A stretch of DNA of 13,064 nt from Geobacter sp. UBA1603 (GCA_002322035.1 DCNF01000066.1:18181-31244); one strand, 5' to 3'. Positions 1-7,995 are shown, numbered from the stretch's first letter. Numbers and translations: made by a program. Notes: generated by a model not told the origin, from the letters alone.

Positions 1-1812
1 CAGAAGCAATGCCAACGATCGATTAAATAAAATCTGCCCATCATCAGGGGTTACGCTCAGGGCGCGGTCAAAGTACTCCACCGCTTTGCCCGGCAGCGCC
101 CGCGACCTCATAGTCGCCCCCATGTTGTTCAGTGCCAGCGAATTGTCAGGGTCACTGGCAAGAACACGGCGGTAACAGGCTTCTGCACCATCAAGATCGT
201 TGAGCCATTGCAGGGCGACACCTTTGGAATTAAGCACGCCAGTATTGCCAGGCTCAATTTCTAATGCCCGGTCAAAACAAGCAACAGCAGCCTGGTGGCG
301 CCTCAATTCAATGAGCAACTCACCTAAATCTGCATTGCTTCTGACACAATACGGGTCAATTGTCAGCACACGTTCCAGGCAGCTCACTGCGCCAGGCAGA
401 TCATCACTGTCCAACCGACATAAAGCCAGGTTCTGCCAGGCGGGCACAAATTTAGGATCAGCGGTAACCACTATTTCAAGCTCCGTAATTGCCCGCCCGG
501 TATCTCCCATGCGTTTGAGTGTGTTCGCCAGGTTAAAGCGTGCCGCCACAAAATCCCTGCGAAGGGCTAACGCCTTTTCGTAATGCAGTACTGATTCAGC
601 ATAACGCCCTAATCGGTCCAGCACGGTACCATAATTATTATGTAAATCAGGATCCAGCGGAGCTGACTTCAACAACTGCGAATAAGCCCTTTCAGCCTCA
701 ACATAGCAGCCAGCATCAAAAAGCGCGTCCGCGTCTTCTGGCTGAGTTTCTTTCGATGCCGCACCGATGGAACGATTACCCCGTGCAGTAACAAGTTGCA
801 GCCCCAAGGCATGAAACGCCTTCGCTGCCCTAACCCACGAAAGTGCTTTCATGGATTGGCCAGCAGCAGTAGCCACACGCAGCAGGAGCTGCCGATCGTT
901 ATATGCCTGCTCGAGCAATGCCACCGTTTCATCAACGGAAGGCTCGAACCATACACCCATGGCAGCCCCGTCCTGCACGGCAAGAACGGGCTCATAGCGG
1001 GTGAGACAAAATGCATTCCCGGAATTGATTACATCCATGTGGCCGGTCATGGTAGAGGCGATTACCGGCCTGCCGCTGGCCATATACTCACACATCACCA
1101 TGTTGTTCCCGCCCTCACAACGGTTCGGGAAAAGGCCAAGGTCACTGGCAACATAGGCTTGCTGCATCTGGTGGTTGTCCAGCACTGGGTAGAGAATTAC
1201 CCTGTCTACAGGGATCCCGCTATCTGCCAACAGCTGTAAAAAAAGCTCCTGACACTCCACCTCCTTATAGCTGAAATGTATCATCCGCGACTGCTCCATT
1301 GTCCTGATAGAAGCGGGCCAGTGGTTGTGCCAGGAGCAGGCCAGCCAGACATCCGGATGCCGCTCCATAAAAACTCTCATAGCAGCTATAACCAGGTCAT
1401 GCCCTTTGCGGAATTCGAATTTACCACCCGAAAAGACAACGAAGCGGCCGTCGGCAACTCGGGGGGGGCGAGGGGAGAACACCGAAGCATCAACGCCCTG
1501 CAGGATCGTGGAAACCCGATTCATCCCGGCAATCCTCAAATGGTATTCACACCACGATGAGCCGGCAACTATATAATCCCAACGCCGGGCAGCCTCTGGA
1601 ATAAAGCGGTATGCCACAATTTCGGACTCAAAAAAACAGTAGCCAATGTTAATCTGATCCCATTGTTCGGGGAATGTCGCCGCAAAGTGGTGTCCGGCTA
1701 CACTGTGCAGAGTAACCTCTTCCAACGGAGGCAATTTTGCGATTTCGTTACCCAAATAGCTGCCGGCAATACCCCAGCCATGTGTGTTGCCGGCCGGCAT
1801 GGCGACTCTCAT
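1..1812 (-). CDS. GT4-type glycosyltransferase fused to a TPR array (C-terminus cut by window edge)
   Basis: I translated 604 codons from the ATG at 1812 without meeting a stop, so the 3' end lies outside the window. Residues about 1-340 form a GT-B glycosyltransferase: N-terminal Rossmann half, then a second half with FSGGKFEFRKGHD (127-139) and the donor-site segment EGGNNMVMCEYMASGRPVIAS from residue 233, an E-x8-E variant of the GT4 E-x7-E motif. From about 358 to the edge there are at least six TPR units, for example NNYGTVLDRLGRYAESVLHY (392-411) and ADLGELLIELRRHQAAVACF (494-513). The family moves a sugar from a nucleotide donor to an acceptor in the cytoplasm; the TPRs probably bind a partner or a protein acceptor. 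The start overlaps the upstream stop by four bases (ATGA) and has AAAGGTGG six bases before it. Donor and acceptor are unknown. Confidence 0.88.
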   Translation of the reverse strand, partial: MRVAMPAGNTHGWGIAGSYLGNEIAKLPPLEEVTLHSVAGHHFAATFPEQWDQINIGYCFFESEIVAYRFIPEAARRWDYIVAGSSWCEYHLRIAGMNRVSTILQGVDASVFSPRPPRVADGRFVVFSGGKFEFRKGHDLVIAAMRVFMERHPDVWLACSWHNHWPASIRTMEQSRMIHFSYKEVECQELFLQLLADSGIPVDRVILYPVLDNHQMQQAYVASDLGLFPNRCEGGNNMVMCEYMASGRPVIASTMTGHMDVINSGNAFCLTRYEPVLAVQDGAAMGVWFEPSVDETVALLEQAYNDRQLLLRVATAAGQSMKALSWVRAAKAFHALGLQLVTARGNRSIGAASKETQPEDADALFDAGCYVEAERAYSQLLKSAPLDPDLHNNYGTVLDRLGRYAESVLHYEKALALRRDFVAARFNLANTLKRMGDTGRAITELEIVVTADPKFVPAWQNLALCRLDSDDLPGAVSCLERVLTIDPYCVRSNADLGELLIELRRHQAAVACFDRALEIEPGNTGVLNSKGVALQWLNDLDGAEACYRRVLASDPDNSLALNNMGATMRSRALPGKAVEYFDRALSVTPDDGQILFNRSLALLL

Positions 1813-2948
1813 ATCCAGCCACCTTTGGGTACATAATCAGCAATTGAAAACCGAGACTGATCTTTTTCAACTGCCAGCAGCGTGCGTCGTTCTTCCCATG
1901 ATTCCGGCAGTTCCATGGCGTTAAACTGCTCAACAACATTGACATACTGCCGGGCCAGCACACGGGAATTCGGATCCATTCGGCGTACCAGAGCCAGGCC
2001 CGCCGGGGACAAGGGAAGGGTTATAATATCAAGATCGGGTCGCACCGTCCGCAAGCAGGGGATAATTTTCCAGACATCACCGGTCCAAAAAGCGGTTGAG
2101 CGCTCTCTGGTTGCCACGCGCGGGTCAATTGGCAGACAATCATGAATCAGGATGACGGAATTGGGCCCGGCAAACCGCTCTAGGTTGATAAAATCTCTTA
2201 AAGCTTGGTCGAAATGGTGGAGGCCGTCGATAAAAGCAACATCAAAATGAGCCCTTCCCATTTCAGCAGGGACATCTCGATATGCAAAAAAATCATCGCT
2301 GGTCATTTTGAACAAGCTGGGGGAGTTCTGGGGGGAATGGTACGGTAACATGGATTTTTCGGCTGACACAGGGTCTATCCCCAGCGCCCTGGTTTCTGAC
2401 CTGGCCAGCGCCAGCGACTTGCCGGTAGCAACACCAATTTCCACATAAACCCGCGGGCGATAATTTACCTGTATGTCAGCAAGCAGGTCATAATAATCAT
2501 ACGACCAGAACTTTTCAGCAACATCACATGAAAATAACTTTTCTTCTAAATACCTATTACCCGGGAACCGTTCTCCAAAATCACCAATGAACTGGCGGGT
2601 TAGCTCCATATTTCTGTTCTTGACTAGGAACGAAATATATTCTGCGCTGTACGTAAGTTCAGAGCTTATAACGATGGCTGATTCTGTCAAACGGAGGGCA
2701 ACTTCTGGTAAATTTCTTCCAAAAGCCTCATAAGCAGCCATTATAAGCCTTTCTTCAGGTTTTTTTATTAAAAACATGGCTTCTTCATAAACAGAGTCAA
2801 GAGATAGATGCCAATATCGTCTATAAAAGTTTAACATTTCTCCAATTATCGATGGAAAAAAAAGTTCGTCACCAGGAATAGCCTTCTGCTCTACAGCATA
2901 CAGCAGTCCGAAAATGTAGTTAAATCCTGCACGAACATTCTCATTCAT
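1809..2948 (-). CDS. Class I SAM-dependent methyltransferase with N-terminal helical-repeat domain
   Basis: This is a 379-residue protein if it starts at the ATG at 2948. A TTG 12 bases upstream would also keep the frame, but GGAGG sits directly against that TTG, and the ATG makes a 4-base ATGA overlap with the previous stop. Residues about 1-150 are all-helical, resembling TPR-type repeats. The methyltransferase domain follows: SAM motif I VEIGVATGKSL (169-179), the acidic loop GIDP (190-193), FIDGLHHFDQ (239-248) and HDCLP (269-273). This pattern matches the Methyltransf_24 group, often found in antibiotic and glycan clusters. The likely role is O-methylation of a sugar, by inference from context. 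The helical half is AT-rich and the catalytic half GC-rich, which suggests a chimera. It is coupled at both ends to its neighbours. Confidence 0.82.
   Translation of the reverse strand: MNENVRAGFNYIFGLLYAVEQKAIPGDELFFPSIIGEMLNFYRRYWHLSLDSVYEEAMFLIKKPEERLIMAAYEAFGRNLPEVALRLTESAIVISSELTYSAEYISFLVKNRNMELTRQFIGDFGERFPGNRYLEEKLFSCDVAEKFWSYDYYDLLADIQVNYRPRVYVEIGVATGKSLALARSETRALGIDPVSAEKSMLPYHSPQNSPSLFKMTSDDFFAYRDVPAEMGRAHFDVAFIDGLHHFDQALRDFINLERFAGPNSVILIHDCLPIDPRVATRERSTAFWTGDVWKIIPCLRTVRPDLDIITLPLSPAGLALVRRMDPNSRVLARQYVNVVEQFNAMELPESWEERRTLLAVEKDQSRFSIADYVPKGGWI
1819..1826 (-). promoter_or_regulatory. Ribosome binding site of the GT4-TPR gene
   Basis: AAAGGTGG on the minus strand, six bases before the ATG at 1812. 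It lies inside the end of the upstream methyltransferase gene, supporting this start and translational coupling. Confidence 0.6.
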
Positions 2949-3496
2949 ATATTGCCGCAACCTCCGAAAGGTTTTTCGGCACAGATATTCAAACTGATAT
3001 TCACACCATCACATCTGATCGTGCTGCTGTCCTTGAACGTATCAAATCCATCCACCCTGGTTATGTTCTCAAACCCCACGTGCAAAAGATACCTTGAAAG
3101 CAACTCGGGGAAAAAACCGGTCTTGTGATAATCATAGGCATCCATCTGGCCGCCGTAAATCACGCGCATTAATTTAAACTTGTCATCAAATGATAATGCC
3201 TTTGAATCTGACCAGATAGTTATAATCGTTTCGATATTTGGTACACTGATATAAATTTTGCCTCCGGGCACCAGCACACGTTTCCACTCCGTCAGTGCGC
3301 CTCCGACTTCTCCAACATAATTGAAATGCTCCAGTACATGGGATGCATACAACTCGTCAAAAGTCTCATCTGCAAAACGTGAAAGATCCCTGGCATCTCC
3401 AACATGATCAACGGATTCGCTGGGGACAATATTGTAGATTTCCCACCCCGCCTTGCTTATACTACCGCCGATATGTAAACGCCTGCCAGAAACCAT
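2945..3496 (-). CDS. Short class I SAM-dependent methyltransferase (Methyltransf_11-like)
   Basis: A 183-residue protein. It begins with LHIGGSISKAGWEIYN (7-22), the modified glycine-rich SAM loop seen in small methyltransferases of glycan clusters (usual form LHLGxGxxxxxGWxNID). Then come VDHVGDARDLSRF (29-41), the ASHVLEHF motif (51-58) and VPGGKIYISVPN (76-87), the post-motif II strand. It is shorter than a typical 200-250 residue member but looks complete. The ATG at 3496 has GGAGGGG five bases upstream, a strong site. The stop overlaps the next start (ATGA) and it follows the bimodular GT after 23 bases. Its target is presumably a sugar or glycan intermediate; that is inference. Confidence 0.83.
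   Translation of the reverse strand: MVSGRRLHIGGSISKAGWEIYNIVPSESVDHVGDARDLSRFADETFDELYASHVLEHFNYVGEVGGALTEWKRVLVPGGKIYISVPNIETIITIWSDSKALSFDDKFKLMRVIYGGQMDAYDYHKTGFFPELLSRYLLHVGFENITRVDGFDTFKDSSTIRCDGVNISLNICAEKPFGGCGNI
2961..2965 (-). promoter_or_regulatory. Shine-Dalgarno GGAGG deciding the start at 2948
   Basis: GGAGG on the minus strand, 12 bases before the ATG at 2948 and with no spacer before the alternative TTG at 2960. The spacing is long for the ATG, but impossible for the TTG. Confidence 0.45.
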
Positions 3497-3501
3497 TCGT
3501 G

Positions 3502-3508
3502 CCCCTCC
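3502..3508 (-). promoter_or_regulatory. Strong ribosome binding site of the short methyltransferase
   Basis: GGAGGGG on the minus strand, five bases before the ATG at 3496, lying wholly within the 23-base gap after the upstream GT gene. Confidence 0.65.
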
Positions 3509-3519
3509 ACAAACCTGCT

Positions 3520-5463
3520 TTAACTCAAAGCACTATATCGCGCCAGTGCCGCGACCTCAAAATCCTCCGGAAAGTGGCTCGAAAGCAAAGCGAGTCGATC
3601 TGCTGCCAGACGGTTATTACCTTCTGCCAGCAATCGTTTTATGTGCCTGATCATGTAACGTTTCCAACCACTCTCCAGCACATCGGCACGGCCGGTTTTT
3701 TTGGCAATATCCCGCCACTTGGCTAAAAAATACTGCCGGTTGCGCGACAGAATCTCGCCGGCAGTTTCCTCCCGCCCCATGTATGGTATGGTACGCAGCG
3801 CCCTGATTGTGCCGCTCCAGTGATGGTCGTATGCTGATGTGGGCACCACATAATTTTTCAACCCGGCCACACGAATCTGCATGCCGATGTCCCACTCCTC
3901 AAAATAACAGGGCGTATAGCTGCTTTCGAAACGGATACCCTGCTCATTAATCAACCGCCTGTTCACCGCGAAAAAAAAGCCGGATACCGCATCAACCTCG
4001 ATCGGCCGGTCAAAACCGCCTTTATCAAAATAACTATAGTCAGTACACAACGAGAAGTTGACGAATGCCCCCTGTGGGCCGACACATGCCGCCAGCGGCA
4101 GGGTTTTCAAGCCCTGCTCCAAAGCCTCGACAGCCGCCAGCTCAATGTGGGCGTCGGCATTGACAATAAAAACCGTATCGGCTTCTGCCATATCCAGGCC
4201 GACATTCCACCCTCTGGCAACCCCCACATTCTGTTTCATGATTGCATGGCGCGTGATGCGGGGATGCCCCTTCAACTCCTCGCCAACTGCTGCGTCGTTA
4301 AAAACAACGATCACCTCTCCGTCAATTGTTTTCAAATCCTCCAGAAGCGTCAGAATGCTGTATTCGCTGGCCGGTGAGTAGTCCAGAACCGGGATGACAA
4401 AACTGCGAACAGGTTTATTGGCGTCAAGAGAGGAGATGAGTTCATTGTAGAACGTTGGCATCTCCGCAAGAGAGCGTTCTCGCAACTGCTCGGCAGAAAA
4501 TGTATCACTCTTCCCGTTACAAACAACAGCCAGCAGGTCTTCTACCCGGTGGCTGTAGGTATGTGCATTATGGACGAGCCGCTGCCCACGCCTGGCTATC
4601 CGCTCCCTCAACTGTTCATTGTCCAGGTAAAAACGTGCTGTTTCTTCCAGGTTTCCTTCGTGGTAACAGGCATAGTCCGCGCCATCGGCAAACAAAATCT
4701 CCTGACCGCTGTTTCTGGCCATGTCGGACAGCAGCAGCGTTCCTGTTGACATGACTTCGAACACACGCATATTCAAGTCATTCCTGACCGCATTGTTAAA
4801 GACCATCCGCGAGGCGGAAAAAAGTTGCGCCATTTCATTCCAGAAACAGCGCTCGTATCTCAAATTTACCGCAGATGAAAGTCTGAGCAGCAGTTCTTCG
4901 CGCCTGCTCCCGGCAGAAACACCCCCGACAAAACCGACATCGCAGCTCTTTTCAACAGGCCAGTGACAATGGATTTCAGGATCACATCCGAGCGGAAGCC
5001 AATAGGTTTTGGGATTAACTTCCCTGAACGTAGGTAAGTACTCCCGCTGGGCGATGAATACATGGTCAAACTCAAGGCATCTTTTCAGATGTTTTTCCAG
5101 ATTGAGATGACTGTCAATCAGGTAGCAAGCGGTCGGGCAGTCCAGAGCAGAGAGATGGTGCGGATTGTGACCCGGCACAGACTCAACCCAGATGTATAAA
5201 TCAGGGCGCGGTTGATTCTGATTCCGCCGCATAACGTCCATCATGTCGGGCTCGAACCCGGTCTCAATGTCATGGCATACGGCGGGAGCCTTCATATTCT
5301 GTAGTTGCCACTGCTCCACCAGCTCGGGCGGCATGGCAGGGCCTACCGTCACGGTCCTGCATAACCGCCTCAAAGCCCGTTCCAGATAGACTGCGGTAGT
5401 CACGGGGAAAGCAACATAAGACAGCCAGACAGTATAATTGTTGGCTTTTGTTAAATTAGACAT
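3520..5463 (-). CDS. Bimodular glycosyltransferase: CgeB-like GT-B domain plus GT2 domain
   Basis: A 647-residue protein with two glycosyltransferase units. Residues about 10-315 resemble the CgeB/Glyco_trans_1_2 type: YLERALRRL near the start (26-34), CYLIDSHLNLEKHL (113-126), WLPLGCDPEIH (155-165), DVGFVGG (175-181) and NMRVFEVMSTGTLLLSD (231-247), which is the donor-binding region. Residues about 352-590 are a GT2 (GT-A) domain: SFVIPVLDYS (354-363), NVGVARGWNVGLD (412-424), the metal-binding equivalent NADAH (435-439), VSGFFFAVNR (493-502) and the catalytic-base region FEEWDIGMQIRVAG (521-534). The tail after 600 is a short helical extension. Such proteins can add two sugars in turn; whether both domains work here is unknown. 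Translation from the ATG at 5463 gives the usual CgeB-like N-terminus, though the ribosome site is weak (TGGTGA). Confidence 0.87.
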   Translation of the reverse strand: MSNLTKANNYTVWLSYVAFPVTTAVYLERALRRLCRTVTVGPAMPPELVEQWQLQNMKAPAVCHDIETGFEPDMMDVMRRNQNQPRPDLYIWVESVPGHNPHHLSALDCPTACYLIDSHLNLEKHLKRCLEFDHVFIAQREYLPTFREVNPKTYWLPLGCDPEIHCHWPVEKSCDVGFVGGVSAGSRREELLLRLSSAVNLRYERCFWNEMAQLFSASRMVFNNAVRNDLNMRVFEVMSTGTLLLSDMARNSGQEILFADGADYACYHEGNLEETARFYLDNEQLRERIARRGQRLVHNAHTYSHRVEDLLAVVCNGKSDTFSAEQLRERSLAEMPTFYNELISSLDANKPVRSFVIPVLDYSPASEYSILTLLEDLKTIDGEVIVVFNDAAVGEELKGHPRITRHAIMKQNVGVARGWNVGLDMAEADTVFIVNADAHIELAAVEALEQGLKTLPLAACVGPQGAFVNFSLCTDYSYFDKGGFDRPIEVDAVSGFFFAVNRRLINEQGIRFESSYTPCYFEEWDIGMQIRVAGLKNYVVPTSAYDHHWSGTIRALRTIPYMGREETAGEILSRNRQYFLAKWRDIAKKTGRADVLESGWKRYMIRHIKRLLAEGNNRLAADRLALLSSHFPEDFEVAALARYSALS

Positions 5464-5576
5464 GTATTCACCAAAATAGATATTGAGTTATTCCTGCTGA
5501 TTCTGTTTACAGGCGGCTCAAACTCTGGATAAACAAATAGCTTTACTCCGGCGTCAGCAATATTTCCAGAATCCAT
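5451..5576 (-). CDS. Possible 41-residue small ORF before the bimodular GT (doubtful)
   Basis: The 124-base gap 5464-5587 holds an ATG at 5576 followed by 41 sense codons ending at a TAA at 5451-5453, inside the start of the GT gene. The peptide begins MDSGNIADAGVKLFVYPEF and ends near SISILVNTCLI. It has no clear ribosome site. The segment SISILVNT resembles the first strand of a GT2 domain, so this may be debris from an older GT gene, a leader, or chance. I do not recognise it. No terminator or promoter stands out in this gap. Confidence 0.2.
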   Translation of the reverse strand: MDSGNIADAGVKLFVYPEFEPPVNRISRNNSISILVNTCLI

Positions 5577-5587
5577 AATGTAGAATA

Positions 5588-6260
5588 TTATCTTTTATAT
5601 ATCAATATTGTTGAGTTAAAAAACTGCATTGAACTAATTGATGTATTAATATTGAGTCTATTGCTCATTATATGCTCAATAATGGCATTTTCATTCCGGT
5701 CTAATGTATTCCCAGTTGTTATTCCAAAGAAATTGACGTCATCTACAAGTGTCTTGCAGAACTCGACCATAGAGAATGAGCCATGTTCATTGTATTCCGG
5801 CCAATACGAAGTACATACATCTTCAACTATGTATATGCCACCGCTTTTCAGATGTTCGAAAAGACAATTAAAACTTGCATACTGATGCTTGCAGACATGA
5901 CTACCGTCATCAATTATCACATCAAAAGCCCCATATTTCTTTGCAATACTATCAAGGAACTTAACATCAGCCTGGTCACCAATCTCTACTAAAATATTTT
6001 TGTCAGCATCCTCAGCGCCCATTGCAACGGGGTCCAGATCAATTCCAACTATTTTATGACTTAAACCTATGAACTCCAGATAGTCACTCACACATACGCA
6101 GAGAACTACCAGTTTTTACGCCAAGCTCCAGTAGTGTAAAGCACTCCATTTGGTGCCTTTTTAAATAAATCTCTAGAGCGTCTTCATAATGCTGACAATA
6201 GCCATGATGCAGAGAGCTCTTGTCCGTATTGTGTTTGATGGCGTAATAGTCAAGTTTCAT
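5588..6260 (-). pseudogene. CmcI/Methyltransf_24-like methyltransferase split by a one-base insertion
   Basis: The ATG at 6260 opens a frame of 58 codons that contains the SAM motif LLELGVKTGSSLRM (43-56) and stops at 6084-6086. The remainder continues in another frame to the stop at 5588-5590: SDYLEF, then KIVGIDLDP, FDVIIDDGSHVCKHQ, and GGIYIVEDV. Family members read RMW-x-DY-x at the join. Removing one T from the TGTG at about 6087-6092 gives RMWSDYLEF and a 223-residue protein of normal family length. The gene starts eight bases after the stop of the GT2 gene. Its second half could be made from a GTG at 6091, but that product would lack the SAM loop and should be inactive. It is one of the most AT-rich genes here. 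It may be a true pseudogene or a sequencing error. Confidence 0.82.
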
Positions 6261-6268
6261 ATGAGAGC

Positions 6269-7207
6269 CTACGGTAACGAGGAGTTTATTTGATCGGCAC
6301 TTATGTACAAAGCGTTAAGCTTATCTTCTGACATGGTCGGTGGCAGCTCTGCCAGGGGAAAACGATGTGACTTCCCCATATGTCGCATGCGCCCTATGTA
6401 TTCGATCCATTCCTGATGTGATCCAAGCGAGGCTGTGGGCAGGATGCCGCGATACTTCATGGCAAGCCTTTTCATGGCCGCCAGATTCAAATGCCAGCGG
6501 GAATCTTCGTTTCCAATACGTTCGCAGGAATTGTTTTCATTCGTAGTCCTGTAAAGATGCCTGACCCCATCGTTATACATTCCAAAAACCCTGAATCCAG
6601 CAAGGATTGCCCGCAGGCATATGTCAATATCCTCCCCGTAAACCGGAAAAAACCCTTCGTCCCATCCGCCAATGTTGCTGAAAACATCTTTTCGCATCAG
6701 CATATTGCACCCAGGTATCACCATCAATTCCAGAGGAAAGTCGGGTATTGTCGAACATGCCAGGAGGACATTAACCAGAATTCCAGAGTTGTCATCTACA
6801 AAACAACAATGTCCCCAGGAGGTTTGATCATCAGTGCCGCCAATAATGCCGATATCTGCGTGTTGTTCTGCAATATTGACAAGCTTGTTCAGCCACTGCT
6901 TGTTTGAATACAATACATCTGAATCGGCAAACAAAAAGTACTTCGAGTTCGTATCAGCATGCAATGCACCAAGGTTCCTGTTTGATGAATTGCTATGCTT
7001 GGCGCTACGAAAAACACATTTGACGGCTGAATCATATTCTCCAGTTTTAGATATGAAACTCCTCATTTCAGCATCTGCATCGGAAACAACAATAAATTCA
7101 CAATTGGGATAATCGGTGTTTTCAATGAGTGACACAAGGCATTTACCCATGAAATCAACATTCTGACCGCAGATTACCGTTATAATGGATACTTTTGGTA
7201 TATGCAT
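6269..7207 (-). CDS. Family 2 glycosyltransferase
   Basis: A 312-residue GT-A fold enzyme that would transfer a sugar from a nucleotide donor in the cytoplasm or at the inner face of the membrane; no membrane segment is visible. It opens with PKVSIITVICGQN (4-16), the first nucleotide-binding strand. SSNRNLGALHAD (74-85) is the usual loop before the metal site. The DXD motif is FADSDVLY (93-100), and GGWDEGFFPVYGEDIDICLRA follows from residue 180, with ED as probable catalytic base; VRHLYR (215-220) supplies a histidine often used as metal ligand. The C-terminal 80 residues are less conserved. The ATG at 7207 lies seven bases after the previous stop with AGGG/GGAAAGG upstream. Length fits the family. 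The sugar is not predictable. Confidence 0.88.
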   Translation of the reverse strand: MHIPKVSIITVICGQNVDFMGKCLVSLIENTDYPNCEFIVVSDADAEMRSFISKTGEYDSAVKCVFRSAKHSNSSNRNLGALHADTNSKYFLFADSDVLYSNKQWLNKLVNIAEQHADIGIIGGTDDQTSWGHCCFVDDNSGILVNVLLACSTIPDFPLELMVIPGCNMLMRKDVFSNIGGWDEGFFPVYGEDIDICLRAILAGFRVFGMYNDGVRHLYRTTNENNSCERIGNEDSRWHLNLAAMKRLAMKYRGILPTASLGSHQEWIEYIGRMRHMGKSHRFPLAELPPTMSEDKLNALYISADQINSSLP

Positions 7208-7213
7208 GGTGCC

Positions 7214-7870
7214 CTAACCTTTCCCGGAGGGCATCAATGTATTCATAATATAGACATGCGGCAACCCAAGAATATTCTTTTTATACAGATAGTCTCCATA
7301 GGCAACTTTCAGGCTCTCTAGGTTTTGCCTATAACAAGCAGCAGCGCGCCCTATCCCCACAAAAAATAACCCGTTTTGATCATAAATGAAATGATGATCA
7401 GCAAACCAGTGTTCAAACCTGAATGCTGTCCTGAAATCATCTTCAATAAGATTCCGGTAGTAGTCAGCAGCACCGGAGACATGGGGTGCCGCCTCTGGTA
7501 TGAACAGTGAAGTACCATGCTGACCGCTGCCACTGCTGGCGCATGAAAATAACATTATACCGTTCGGTTTCATTACCCTGATCATATTGAGCACTATCAG
7601 GTCCCAATTGGCGGTATGCTCAAACACTTCAGTTGACAGAACCACATCATACAGACAGGCTATCGTTCCAAAATCCTCACCGTTGCAGACTACGTCCACC
7701 TGAGGGCCAGGTCCTATGTCTAGCCCTGTATAATCACAGTCGTTAAAAAACACCCTGACGGTCCCATTGACATCGAGGGAACCTATTTCCAGCACCTTGG
7801 TACCACAAAAGAAATCCGGCAGAAAGGCTTTAACATTTTCAAAAAAGAACATCTGTTCAGGATGAGACAT
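7214..7870 (-). CDS. Class I SAM-dependent methyltransferase (Methyltransf_11-like)
   Basis: A 218-residue protein. The SAM fold shows as TKVLEIGSLDVNG (24-36), TGLDIGPGPQVDVV (48-61, acidic residue for the SAM ribose), YDVVLSTEVFEH (74-85) and MKPNGIMLFSCAS (100-112). A later region with SGAADYYRNL, FEHWFAD and HHFIYDQ is typical of small methyltransferases in glycan clusters. The ATG at 7870 has AAAAGGTG seven bases upstream. The next upstream gene was originally 92 bases away (stop at 7963-7965 before the IS arrived), so this may have been part of the same operon. The IS now separates it from the genes to its right, so its transcription may depend on read-through or on an IS-borne promoter facing the wrong way. 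Substrate unknown. Confidence 0.85.
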   Translation of the reverse strand: MSHPEQMFFFENVKAFLPDFFCGTKVLEIGSLDVNGTVRVFFNDCDYTGLDIGPGPQVDVVCNGEDFGTIACLYDVVLSTEVFEHTANWDLIVLNMIRVMKPNGIMLFSCASSGSGQHGTSLFIPEAAPHVSGAADYYRNLIEDDFRTAFRFEHWFADHHFIYDQNGLFFVGIGRAAACYRQNLESLKVAYGDYLYKKNILGLPHVYIMNTLMPSGKG

Positions 7871-7976
7871 TATTTCACACCTTTTAGGGGGGATGTATAC
7901 ACCTGCCCGTTTTCAAATGTAAATAAACCATGGATCCGGCTACTGTAATTAGGAGCGAACTTTCAGGAATTTACTA
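7871..7976 (-). other. Short non-coding gap between the methyltransferase at 7214-7870 and the IS
   Basis: This is the left flank of the IS insertion. Read on the minus strand it holds the lost last codons and original stop (TGA at 7963-7965) of the upstream methyltransferase, then 92 bases before the next ATG. I see no clear hairpin terminator or promoter; only the ribosome site AAAAGGTG (7878-7885) is recognisable. Confidence 0.6.
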
Positions 7977-7995
7977 GTGTCTTGTGCGGTTAGTT
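7977..7995 (+). repeat. Left terminal inverted repeat of the IS630 element
   Basis: GTGTCTTGTGCGGTTAGTT. It matches the reverse complement of the right end at 15 of 19 positions, with GTGTC and GGTTAGTT fully conserved. Confidence 0.9.

Noticed and set aside
796..1239. Plus-strand open frame of 147 codons, and others between 200 and 1576
   Set aside because: The minus strand over 1-1812 reads as one uninterrupted GT4-TPR protein with clear motifs, so these are shadows.
5464..5587. Terminator or promoter in the gap before the bimodular GT gene
   Set aside because: I found no GC-rich hairpin followed by a T run and no convincing -35/-10 pair on the minus strand.
6084..6260. 58-codon frame as an independent small gene
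   Set aside because: It carries the SAM motif that the downstream frame lacks, and one base removal joins them into a normal family member, so it is the 5' part of the split gene.
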